Assembly (NCBI GenBank): GCA_024195585.1
Contig: SWBL01000352.1
Span: 1 to 52,006, forward strand
Source: Aureobasidium sp. EXF-3400
Lineage: Eukaryota > Ascomycota > Dothideomycetes > Dothideales > Saccotheciaceae
Reading direction: 5' to 3'
DNA length: 52,006 nt
This document shows positions 10,231 through 20,390 of this stretch, piece by piece. Position numbers and translations under genes: made by a program. The notes below the pieces were generated by a model that worked only from the letters and a program-made list of their open reading frames with translations, made no database searches and was not told the DNA's origin. Numbering within the stretch: the stretch's first letter is position 1; each line of letters starts with the position of its first letter.

Positions 10231-12402
10231 TCACAAAGCAGGCGAAGCAGTCGCAGTCTCAATCCTCTGCATACCCCTCTCCCTATCCTTGAACCGACAA
10301 CAACTCTCCTGGCATAAACACGTCTTAGGCAAATTGCGCCAGTAAGCATCCGAATAGTCGACTGTGATTTCCTGCCCAGCTTCAATACCCCTACTCACGA
10401 GAATAATCCTTTGTGTTCCCATCCACACGAAACGCTGGAATTGAGAGTTCGGGCGGCAAGAGTGATTGACAAAGCGAGTGAAATTGCCTTCACGGCCTTG
10501 GTAGATTTGGTAGCGTTGCTCAGCTTCGGCTTGCATGACATCCATGCCTTCAAGGCCTTTTGTGATGAGACCTGTAAATTCGCCGATTGCGACGCCGCGT
10601 TCAAAGGGCTGCAAGAAGGGAGATCAGCAAACGAGAACTTGATGATCGCAGCTGCCAAAGCTTTTTTTTTAAGTTCTGGAAAACTTACACAACATGCCAT
10701 GAGACCGTTATTGCGTCCATTTTTGGTGCGAAAGATCTGGACAGGCGCCATGGGTAGATGATCGCTGCCGAAAAGATTTGGGAAGCATCGACATGTGCTT
10801 TCAGTCGCGTCTTCCGATTGTTTTTCTCCGCATACACTGCAGATACAGGCTGATTGTTGTGGAAGCACGGCGACTTGACGAGGATCGTTGGCACCAAATG
10901 CATATGGGTCTACGATCGAGGAGTCCAAGTGTGTGAAAGAGAATTGTGGGTCGTATTGTAGGTAGGTTTGTTTGAGCGGTACAGGATCGTTTTGGTCGGA
11001 GACAACCCAATCGTGTGGATGGCCGGTATAGACGCGAGTAGAGGGGTCGCCAACGATTGCTAGCATGTCTCGCCAGTAAGGGTGCTGTCTGGAGTTAGCC
11101 ACGGTAAAGAGGTACTCGACAAACACCTGCACAAACCAATGTGTCAGCGGCCACTTCGAATCTGGCACGCGTTCGTCTGAGGATCGCCATAGACTCTGGA
11201 TCGAAGCCAATGCGATATTTGCAAAACCTATAGATGCCCATTCCTGCGAACACCAGACACACCCATCCTCCGTGATCTTTGATCTCCTTGTAGCCACGCC
11301 AGATGGCCCTGTGGGAAGGTTAGTCAGCTCCAGTCGTTGATAAAAAAGTCCAAAAAGACTCACATCTTGTTGCGAATCTCCTTTTCACTCCATCCAATCT
11401 CAGAACATGCTTGAGCAAGCGCCTTCATCCTAGCTTTTGTAGCTGATAGTTGAGGATTCTCTTTTGCAATCTCCTGAACCTGGCGGTCGAAATATTCGAC
11501 CCATGAAGCTTGAACCACGACTTCGAGAGCTCGTGAGCATCGACTGGCTTGACTTATTTTCCTACACAACAAGTTCATCCTGGTAAAGTTCCTTTCTGGC
11601 GCGGTAGGCGGCGGCACTTGTACCGCACTGGGTGGCTGACCGTCCTCCGTGTCCGTGATGAGTGTTCGACGTGCTTGAAATCCAGTTGTCCGCCATTCGT
11701 TAGTGACAACGCTGATATCGAAGCTCATGCTACTAAAAATCTGCTCCCAGATACCGACGACTAATTTGCTCAAAGTGGAAGGACGTAAGGCCGGTTCATC
11801 CCTTGTCGTTCGTCTTTGTGGTTTCTCCCTAACATCTGTTTGAAGACGACGGACGGGTGCTTGCTCGCTCTCTCCAGCTTCGGGGGACATGCTCTGGTTC
11901 GCTGATCCAGTCGGTCGCTGCAATCTCAGTCCTCCTGTGATCTTCCGCCGTTTCGATGTTTCCGAATCCGAGTCATTGTTCAGTGCTCGTCGTGGCCGGT
12001 TACTTCGTCTCGGAACAAGTTCTCCAGAAGGTTGCACCTCACTACCAGTATGAGCCTGCTCGATCTGCCTCCATTCAACCGAAGCCCGAAGGGGTGTTTC
12101 TGTTGCAGCCGCAGAAGAATCCCTTCCACTCTCAATCAGTGGCGAGATGTCAAAAACGCCCTTCGAGAAAAACAAAAAGTCAGCGATCGATGTTTGTTGA
12201 CAGACTGCTTTTCGCACTGGATCGGTGAGTTGATTACAAAATCAATAGAAGACGAAACATCGCCATCAATGTAGCCCTTCAGGTCGAGCTTGCACACCGC
12301 CGACGGAGCTTGGCCTGACGCGCTAACCGTCGCGATTTGCTGCACGATTGTTCTGGCAATGTGAGCCGAAAGCTTATCCAGAGCACTCGGGTCACGATTC
12401 AT
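10231..12402 (-). CDS. SET-domain protein (putative protein lysine methyltransferase)
   Basis: Five exons: 12402-12238, 12160-11364, 11308-11137, 11084-10689 and 10608-10231, giving 635 aa. The N-terminal third is low-complexity and basic (ETSKRRKITGG). A conserved middle part reads GGWVCLVFAGMGIYRFCKYRIGF, known to me from fungal SET proteins. A cysteine cluster (CICSVCGEKQ) precedes the SET core. The core has GVAIGEFTG, the cofactor-binding NHSCRPN at residues 558-564 and EITVDYSDAYW. A post-SET-like CLCQESCC motif follows. These are the residues expected for S-adenosylmethionine-dependent lysine methylation. The target cannot be told; histone or non-histone substrates are both possible. 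Splice sites at the first two junctions change frame and are therefore well constrained. Confidence 0.88.
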
Positions 12403-13219
12403 CGTGGATATAAGAATCGGTTATGATTAATGGATGACATTCAAGAGTGTTGTATGACATTCAAGAGTGTTGTCGAAGTCAAAGAAGTGGTTGCGGAGAA
12501 GTGGCGCGTAGAGGCAGTTGCGACTCTGGACTGTACGCTGCGGCTTGGCTTGGCAATTTTCTGCAGTCTCTTCAACGACTTTTTGTCGCAGAGCATGCCC
12601 AAGGAAACAATAAAATTGGCATTAGAAGTGATCAAACATTGCTTGTCCTATCCATCGAGTCATCATGGCGTAAGAGACGATCTCAACGGAGTTGTTTTCC
12701 GTTAACCTTTCAGGTACTCCAGAGTGCAGGAGGCATCTTAGGGCTTCACAAGAACATTGATGATCTCTGCTCCGTTCTGTGAATATAGTATAGCAGAATC
12801 AAACCAAGCACCAGAATCCAGCAATCCTTGAAAACTACACACAGAAATTTCCGAATACATGATCCTACTCTTACTCCTCCCCATCTCTCACCGATTCCTT
12901 CCAGTGCTACTCGACGAATCCCCGCTAAAACGGCTATGCGCGACTTCGTTATCTTTATGCACTCAAGCCATGATTGCTATCTTGTGAGACAACAGATTTC
13001 AACAAGATCAACCATCTGGAGATCAAAGACTTGAATCATTACTAGGAGGACAAATGCAAGATAGACCCTAGAGAAACTCTGGCTGGTCGATTTATGAGTG
13101 TATAGAGAAATTATATATTGACGATAGGAAAGATCGAAAAGAAATCTGATCCATCTGCTCAGTTGTCAGATATATCGCCGCGAGTCGGATTGTTGTTTGA
13201 TTGCTGTATCGCAAGACAT
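12403..13219. other. Intergenic between SET and polygalacturonase genes
   Basis: This stretch holds the promoter of the SET gene and, at its right end, the 3' UTR of the polygalacturonase gene. Apart from a 20-bp tandem duplication, I see no gene; the open frames are short and overlap. Confidence 0.5.
12434..12473. repeat. Tandem duplication of a 20-bp unit
   Basis: The 20-mer ATGACATTCAAGAGTGTTGT occurs twice, back to back and without mismatch (12434-12453 and 12454-12473). It begins 32 bases upstream of the SET gene start, so it falls in that gene's promoter or 5' leader. Confidence 0.9.
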
Positions 13220-14386
13220 TTAGCAGCTAGCGCCAGAGCCGCTGGGGATACCAGAGCACTTGCTGGACTTCTTGCCACCAGAGATCTTGTTGCCAGACCA
13301 CTTCCAGTTGGAGCAAGCACCAGAGGCACAGAGAATGTAGGTGTTGGTGCCAGAGCTGGAAACACCAACAGTGTTGTCGGTCATGGTGAGACCAGTGATT
13401 GGGACACCGTTGGTGGGCTTGCCAGTGGGAGAACCGTTCTCGTAGTCCTGCTCGATGACAACACCGTACTTGGTAATACCAGAGAGAACGTTGCCAGAGT
13501 AGGTAACACCAGAAACCTTGCCAGTAGCGCCGTAGACAGTCTTGATACGAAGACCATTCTGAGAGTTGGTCACCTTGTTGTTCAAGAACTTAACGCCAGA
13601 GACGGTGTTGTCATCACGACCACCAACGGAGCCGATGGAGAGGCCGTGGCCACCAGTGCAGGTAGAGCCAGAAACAGTGATGTCGGATCCAGAGTTGATG
13701 GCGACACAGTCATCCTAGAATCAATGTTAGCACTGAAGTGTCATAGAGATCGCGCGACCAAGATGATTTACCTGGTTGTGGATGTTGGCACCATCGATGG
13801 TGATACCGGAGGAAGAACCAATGTCGAAAGCATCGGTGTTGTGGCCCTTGTTATCGCTGTCACCCGCAGAGTTATCGACGGTAACGCCAGTGAGAGTCAG
13901 CTGTTTGGAGTTGTTGATGGAGAAGACCTGGACAGGTGAATTCTTGATCTTGATGTTCTGGATCTTGGAGTTGGTCATGCTGTGGGCGTAGAAGAACTTA
14001 GGCTTGGTCTTGCCGCCGTTAGTACCCTTACCGTCCCACCATCTGCTGCCATCACCATCGATGACAGATCCAGAGGCACCGACGACGGTGATGTGGTCAC
14101 CAGAAACGGAGATGAGAGGACCCTTCCACTCCTTGTAGCCGAAAGTGGTAGTGCCCTCGAAGGTAACAGTGGTGCCAGAAGCCAGGTTGGTCAGGTCAAG
14201 GGTGGTACCAGCGGGAACGACAGCATCCTTGATGATGATGCTAGAGCAAGACTTCTTCTGCTTGAGAGCGTTGGAAGCGGCAGAGGAGCCAGAGAAGGTA
14301 CAGCTGCCCCGCTCCTGGAGAGTGGGAGCCGCGATGGCTGCACCACTGAGAAGAGCTGCGACAGCAAGGCCAGAGAATTGAACCAT
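13220..14386 (-). CDS. Endo-polygalacturonase (GH28), secreted
   Basis: Exons are 14386-13772 and 13714-13220 with a 57-nt intron, giving 369 aa, the usual length of fungal endo-PGs. The enzyme hydrolyses alpha-1,4 bonds in polygalacturonan (pectin) outside the cell. The signal peptide [15 protein letters not shown]... is followed by a propeptide and mature GSCTFSGSS. The GH28 signature residues are all present: NTD at 183-185, DD at 206-207, GHG at 227-229 (His 228) and RIK at 261-263. Cysteines at the N- and C-terminal ends fit the disulfides of the family. An in-frame ATG 15 codons upstream would spoil the signal peptide, so the inner start was preferred. The gene lies next to another secreted cell-wall hydrolase on the same strand. 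Confidence 0.96.
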
Positions 14387-15899
14387 GATTACTTTTCGAA
14401 GAAGAAAGTGTTGAGGAAGTAAAGAGTGCAAGACGAGACCGGCTCGAGAGTTGGAATGTGATGAGAAAGAGAGTGTGGGTGATGAGAGAGACGAATCGAT
14501 TGTGGAAGGAAAGACAGCAATACTTATAGATTCGTCCCTGCTCTTCTAGATTGTATGTCGCAAGGGTACGATTTGCATTGGAGTTCGACTTCCTACTTGG
14601 CGCGGCTGCCGCACTGTGTGCTGGGGCTACTCACATGTCACTGCACCAATCTGTATCCAGGCTGACATCAATATAGAGCTCGTATCGCGTCAGGAGGCAC
14701 TCAACGATGATTGCAGGAGTCAGGTGTGGCGGCCATGAGGCCAGTAGATGAAGTTGGATGTTCGGGAGAGGACTTTGCAAGAAAGCTCTGATCAGAAAGC
14801 TGTCGACGCCGCCCCACAACAACTTCTGACAAGCTCGGTCAAGCACCACCGGCATATCTGAAACAGCGATCGATCTGTCTGTCCGTAAAACTTCAAGAGA
14901 GCTACAGGGCTGCACTAATCTTGGGAAGACACCTTCCGAGTTGCTCTGGATGATTGCCAGACCAAGACGTCCAATGTTTCTCGAACCAGCGTTCTCAGCT
15001 GCCCAGCTTAGGGCATAGCAGATGCAGTGTTTCAAGAGACGAGTTGAAACACGAAAGTTCAAAAAGGAAAGCTCGTCTCGAGCGACCATATCTTGCCCTG
15101 TAGCTTGGCAACCTCGCTACCATCAATCGCAGCCCTATGTGTTCTGCAAACATCTTGCTGAATAACGTTGCGCGCGTTGGATGTATCACTCTGTCATACA
15201 CACGAGTATTAACCTTGCCCTGGTGTTTCACAGGGCCTGCTGCGATCTTGTCCATGGGTTGATTTGCGCAAACTGTATGGAAAGGCCATCGGACTATGGA
15301 CGAAGTACAGCACCAGCGGTCAACAATGCTTGCTAAACCCTGAGCCTACCCGCACGTCTCAAAGTCAGACTGCTGCATTGCCTCAAGCTCAGTTGATCCA
15401 CGTGTTTCTATCGTATAGAAGACGGAATATCTCCATATAAAGTTGTTGATCAGACGGAGATTATCACTTGGCGGTGGAGGGCAAGAAAGAAGATGGCTTT
15501 CGATAAAGAGACATGCCAAGATAGGGCACTTCTGTGTTTTCAGAGATGAGACCTGCAATTGACACACAGCAGATTTCGAAATGCTGCAAAAGGATGCGCA
15601 AGTGAAGCAGCTTCATAAATCCAGCATGAGTCGTCAGATCAAACTCACATTGTTGATCCGCATCGCTCACGGCACATCTGTAGCGGCGACGCCACACCGC
15701 CAAGGTTCGTCATGACCAGCGAGCGCCATCAAGCCTCATCAAGCTCATCATCCGACGCACGACCCTCCTCAGTACGAACAAGGATGCTCTGCTGGCTTTG
15801 TCATTGAGAATAGGGCACACCAGCCTATTATAGCAACTGCCGCATGTTGCACTGTATGGCTATCTAGAACATGCACCGCAACCGAGGACAGCCATCACC
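14387..15899. other. Intergenic between polygalacturonase and beta-glucosidase genes
   Basis: The left part is the polygalacturonase promoter. Between 14631 and 15703 several minus-strand open frames (14631-15089, 14995-15255, 15346-15567, 15464-15703) look faintly protein-like. I could not join them by convincing splice sites and no domain is seen. They may be a decayed gene, but this is not supported. Confidence 0.35.
14521..14528 (-). promoter_or_regulatory. TATA box of the polygalacturonase gene
   Basis: On the minus strand TATAAGTA lies about 135 bases before the ATG. It sits in TCTATAAGTA, identical to the promoter element of the DUF1996/WSC gene at 4772-4781. Confidence 0.4.
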
Positions 15900-18754
15900 T
15901 TACAGAGCCCTGAATGAAGAGGACGCTTTGAAATCCCTGCTGCTCAAGCCAACCGAAACTCCAATCTCTCCTCCTGCAATGACCCACTCTTGTTGGAACA
16001 CGCTCCAGTAGCTGAGATCACGTCTGGTGAGATCGAAGTTGACTACCGTGCTCTGCCCTGGTTGAAGGCTAACCTTCTCGAACCCACGAAGCACATATAG
16101 CGGTGTAGGGTCCTCACCAGGGACTTGAGGAAGTGACAAATACAGCTGCGGGATTGTAGCGCCGGTAACATCACCTGTGTTCGAGACGGTCACTGTGGCT
16201 CGATAAAGAACATCCCAAAGAGTAGGGTTACCACCAGGGGTGATCTTGGCAGGGGGAGGTGTGCTGGTGATGTTGGAGCCACCGTAGACATTGCTGACGC
16301 TTAGTGACGAGATGTCGAAAGTCGAATACGAAAGACCAAAGCCGAACTCGTATTGGACGCTTTGGTTATAGTAGTCAAAATGGCGGTAGTCAATCAGAAG
16401 ACCTTCCTTGAAGTCTGATTGCCAAGCGTTTGGATTTGTGGTAGTAGCCAAAGCACTACTGTTGGTAATGTCGGCATAGAGGTAGTCACCTTGGGTCTTG
16501 GCAATGGTGTAAGGCAGTCTACCACTGGGGTTCACATCGCCGTAGAGGATGTCCACCAGGGAGTTACCACTTTCAGTACCTGGAAGATGTGCTGCTAGGA
16601 TAGCAGTGACGTTCGGACTATCAGCCCAAGGCATGACGTTCAATCCGCCAGAGTGGGTAACAACGATGGTGTTGTTGCAGACACTCGTTACTGACTCGAC
16701 GACCGCAGTGCTGTTCCAGTCTGCTAGGAGCGTGCTTCGATCAAGACCTTCTTCCGCCCAAGTCTTCAAGAAGACAAGACAGACATCTGGTGGCGATGGA
16801 GCAAGACTTGAAAGGCCACTGGGTGTGGACAGCAAGGTATTGTTAAGAATCCATTGCACAAGACTACCGTCCTGGGCAGCTCGGGCCTTGATCGCGGTGA
16901 GTGGATCAACGAGGTAAGACATGCGACCTGTGCCGGACCCGCCTCCAACCGGCAGCGTACCATACTCTACACGGGAAGTTAGCCATAATCTATGAATGTT
17001 CAAAGGTATGACTTACCAAAACCAAACGCATTCTGCGAATAGGGAGTACTATCAAAGTATTCGCCATTGATCAGATCTCCAGCATCATTGCCTAGCACTG
17101 CAATATTTTTCGGCGCCTTCAAAGGCAAAGCATTGTTGACATTCTTCAACAGAACAGTTCCAGCAGAACCAAGTTCTCTGATCAATGTAGCATGATTCGC
17201 ACGAACGTCGACGTTCGCAACAGTACCAAGAGGGAACTGGACAGTCGAGGGCTCAACACTGAAGAAGCCACCTATAGCGCCACTTGGATCTATAGGCGGA
17301 TAGTCGGTATTCTGCTTAAGGTGGAAGTATGGTGTCATGATACGCTTGATCATATCGTCGAGACGAGCCTCGGAAAGGGAGCCATTGTTGACAGCGGTGG
17401 TGATGTTGCTGCCAAAGTAGCTATTGTCGCTTACAAAGAATCCGATCGTACCAGGCATATCCATGTCGAGACCTGCATTGATTGATGGAACCCCGCTGTG
17501 GGTACCCTGCGACAGTCAGCACACCATGTATACTCGCTAGGCAGAAACGCTTACACCCCAATCACTCATAACGTAACCCTGAAAACCAAACTCTTCTTTG
17601 AGAATGCCGTTCAAGGTCTTAGAGTTCTCACAGCTGTACGAGCCATTGACTCTGTTGTATGAACACATCACCGAAGCGACACCACTTCGGACGGCGTTGG
17701 CAAACGGCCAGGAGTAAAGCTCATGCATAGTGCGATCATCGATATTTGAAGAAACCGCTTCGATAGTAGTTCCATTGTCGTTCGTAGATGGATTGCGTTG
17801 AGTCTCTTGTTCGTTTCCGATATAGTCTGCAAGGTATCAGAGATGCGACTTCTAGATTGGGCATGTTGTGAACTCACGCTTGACGCAAGCTTGAAGCCCT
17901 GTAGATTGCATGCCCCAAATTGTCTGCTCGACAGCAACACCAGTAAGGAAGGGATCGGGCGAGAAGCCTACAGAATAATCAGCTCAGGTCTTCGTCTCTC
18001 AGCTTGAACAAAACTCACCTTCCCAATTGCGTCCACCACGGGCATTGCGACCTGATCTTGTCATTAGTGGTTCGCGCAGTCATACGTAGATATATGTATG
18101 CCTCACCCAGAGGCCCTACAACAGGTCCAAGCGCAACGTTAGCTCCCTTGCCCTTAAACTCTTGACCCATATACAGTCCTCTGGTATACATGAGTCCTTT
18201 GTCCCATGAGGCTGCAGTAGTCAATCCGGCAGGGAACACCGAAGCATAGGTCGCCTGTCTGATGGCCAAGGGGCCGTCCTGCAAGCAAAGTCCTGTGCTA
18301 ATAGTCAGTGGGGTGTCAAAGAGGATGATAGGAAGAGCTGGTCCTACCATTGAAGCCCAGACGCTCAATAGGAGCGATGTTGCCGACACAAGGTCCAGAA
18401 GAGCCTGGAAAGAAGGTGTGAGTTAAGGTTATATTGAACGACTTGATCTTTTTACCTGTAACCAGACCAGCTTTCTCTTCCAAGGTCAGATTAGCTAGAA
18501 AGGCTTCTGCTTGAGCCAGAGCAGTCTCCCAGCCAATGCCCGCGGTTTCCGCTGTAATTTGTTTAGAACATATTGACAATAAATTGTTGGATAGCTTCGA
18601 AGTTGACCGAGGCCAAGCTGTCCGAGATCCACTTACGGCTTGGATACGCTGGTGGACTCGAAGTGAAAAGATTATGATTCCAGCTGCTGTTCTGTGCACC
18701 AGCAAGGCCAATGGCCGCCAGAGCCACAGCAATTGTGTTCAAATGATGATGCAT
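15900..18754 (-). CDS. Beta-glucosidase, glycoside hydrolase family 3, secreted
   Basis: Nine exons: 18754-18637, 18551-18456, 18404-18348, 18292-18107, 18051-18019, 17967-17878, 17826-17555, 17506-17017 and 16966-15900, giving 802 aa. It removes terminal beta-glucose from cellobiose and similar sugars. A signal peptide ends near GLAGAQ. The GH3 N-domain shows [26 protein letters not shown] and GQEFKGKG, then [20 protein letters not shown] and CVKHYIGNEQE. The nucleophile Asp is in YVMSDWG at about residue 282. The second domain includes [12 protein letters not shown] and [14 protein letters not shown] fibronectin-III-like C-terminal domain ends the protein. An ATG 12 bases upstream (18766) is also possible, but the chosen one gives a shorter, cleaner signal peptide. 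The exon-rich layout is typical of fungal GH3 genes. Confidence 0.95.
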
Positions 18755-18811
18755 CGTCTGGCACAAGAAGCTAAAGCTGACCTGCCCCTCATCAATGTAC
18801 TTCTCGAGCTA

Positions 18812-18817
18812 CCTTTA
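18812..18817 (-). promoter_or_regulatory. TATA box of the GH3 beta-glucosidase gene
   Basis: TATAAA on the minus strand lies about 60 bases before the ATG at 18754, which predicts a short 5' leader of roughly 30 nt. Confidence 0.45.
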
Positions 18818-19617
18818 TAGCTTCGCAAACTCGGGGCATCTCTCTCCACGATTCCGCTACAAGAGGGGTCCGGTAATGCAATGTTGAAGCCAACTCACCG
18901 AAAGAAGCTCCATACAATTGCAAGAGCGCCTCATGATGTAAGCAATTTGAAGCTTGAACGAGTTCACAAAAGAAATGTAGCTTGATTCGTGACCCATAGA
19001 GGTTGTTCTCCTCATCTTGGCATTGAATCAATGAGGGGAAGCATGGGGAAGGTGATTATAAAGTCGGCTAGAGCTCTTTCCGGCGGTACTTAGCCTGTGT
19101 ACCATCTCGCGACACGAGAATCCTGATTCAACAATGATCACAAAAGACGGCAGTTACAATGTTGTGTATTGTAACTTGTGTGTGAAGTGGAGTGGCTGTG
19201 TTGGAGGGGTTGAAGCTGGAGAAAATTGTGCCGAGAATGCCGAGTGCCAGAAGCTTGATTCAACTCAAGCATCTTCAGCGATCCTATCTTCCATCAGTTG
19301 TGTCAACTTGCCAAACCTCGCTGGAGCTATTTCCGGCTGACAAGTGAAGAGAATCGAATCTGCTTCCATTAAACCTGTACGCGTCAGAATAGAATCTCGA
19401 CGTGGCTCCTCAACGAATATTTACAGCTTTTTGACGAGAATGTGGATGCCTACGAACGGGCAGTCAAGAAGGACAGACTTGAGGTAGGATTTACGAGCCT
19501 TTTGACATAGAATCTGTTTCGTCACTTTCCGACTCTATTTCTGCTAGGCTTCCTCAGCGCGTTGGGAAACATCTTAGGAATGGACCTGCTACACCATCAG
19601 GAGACAAGCAACTTGCC
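18818..19617. other. Intergenic, no clear gene
   Basis: This stretch runs upstream of both the minus-strand beta-glucosidase gene and the plus-strand ankyrin-like remnant. Around 19400-19560 there is a possible exon and intron (donor after CTTGAG, acceptor CTGCTAG) leading towards the ankyrin frame. I could not settle it. Confidence 0.35.
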
Positions 19618-19971
19618 ATGACGTCCGAACCTAAGGATCCACTCCTGCACCTAGCCGTAGCTGTAGATGTTGTGCAGATGAAGACTTTACTAACGGCCAG
19701 CGAAGAGCCGCCATCAGAAAGCACTGTCCAGAATCTTCTGATAGCGGCTGTAAGCGAATCCCACTCTGGCGCCGTTAAGTTGTTGTTAAATCAGTACCCT
19801 TCTATTTCTTTGAACGAGGAGATTGTTCGAGGTGCGGTCAACACAGGTTCGATACCTATATTTAGGATCCTGCTTGCCAGAGATCCTTACATCATCAATA
19901 TGCCCTTCGACAAGCGCGGTTCAATCCAAAGCCATGATTCAAGTGGTTGCATGCCGATGATATCAAGCTAG
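19618..19971 (+). pseudogene. Ankyrin-repeat-like fragment
   Basis: The 117-residue frame reads DPLLHLAVAVDVVQMKTLL, LIAAVSESHSGAVKLLLNQYP and GAVNTGSIPIFRILLARDP, which resemble three degenerate ankyrin repeats. The frame then ends after a non-ankyrin tail, exactly where further repeats would be expected. Upstream, the frame stays open to about 19558 and may join an earlier exon. Because it is short and ends abruptly I read it as the remnant of an ankyrin-repeat gene. A real short protein remains possible. Confidence 0.4.
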
Positions 19972-20390
19972 AATGTTATGCTATGGCAAGGTTGTAATTA
20001 CTTGCATATGATTTTTTTATGGCATCAACGTTGCCTTCAAACCAGATGCCCATGACAGTTCTGTTGCCAACAAGCTCGTGCCCCGCTTTCTAAGCAGGAC
20101 AATCATGATCTTTATATCATCTTCAATGAACCAAAATGCTACCAATCTGGCGCATAACAACTCCTGCAGCAGAGACATATTTCCAGTGCTCCAGAAAGAA
20201 CGTACATGATAGCTGAATGCCAATGTAGCCATATTTGTTGTTTGTAATTTTACTGCAAGTTGCAAGTCCATTTGACCTGCCTCAAACGCCAAACATCCCA
20301 AGTCTTGGCGTGCCCGAAATTTCCTGCGACCTTGATGAACGCTGTTATTGGACGACATTGTATCACATTCATCACCTCTGACACCTGAAA
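19972..20390. other. Intergenic upstream of the PRMT5 gene
   Basis: This stretch holds the promoter of the PRMT5 gene. A minus-strand open frame crossing it (20017-20436) overlaps the first PRMT5 exon and has no recognisable domain. Confidence 0.4.

Noticed and set aside
13118..13939. 273-codon plus-strand frame
   Set aside because: It lies antisense to the polygalacturonase gene and shows only low-complexity Gly/Asp/Thr text.
14631..15703. Possible gene on the minus strand
   Set aside because: Several frames look faintly protein-like, but no splice sites join them and no domain appears.
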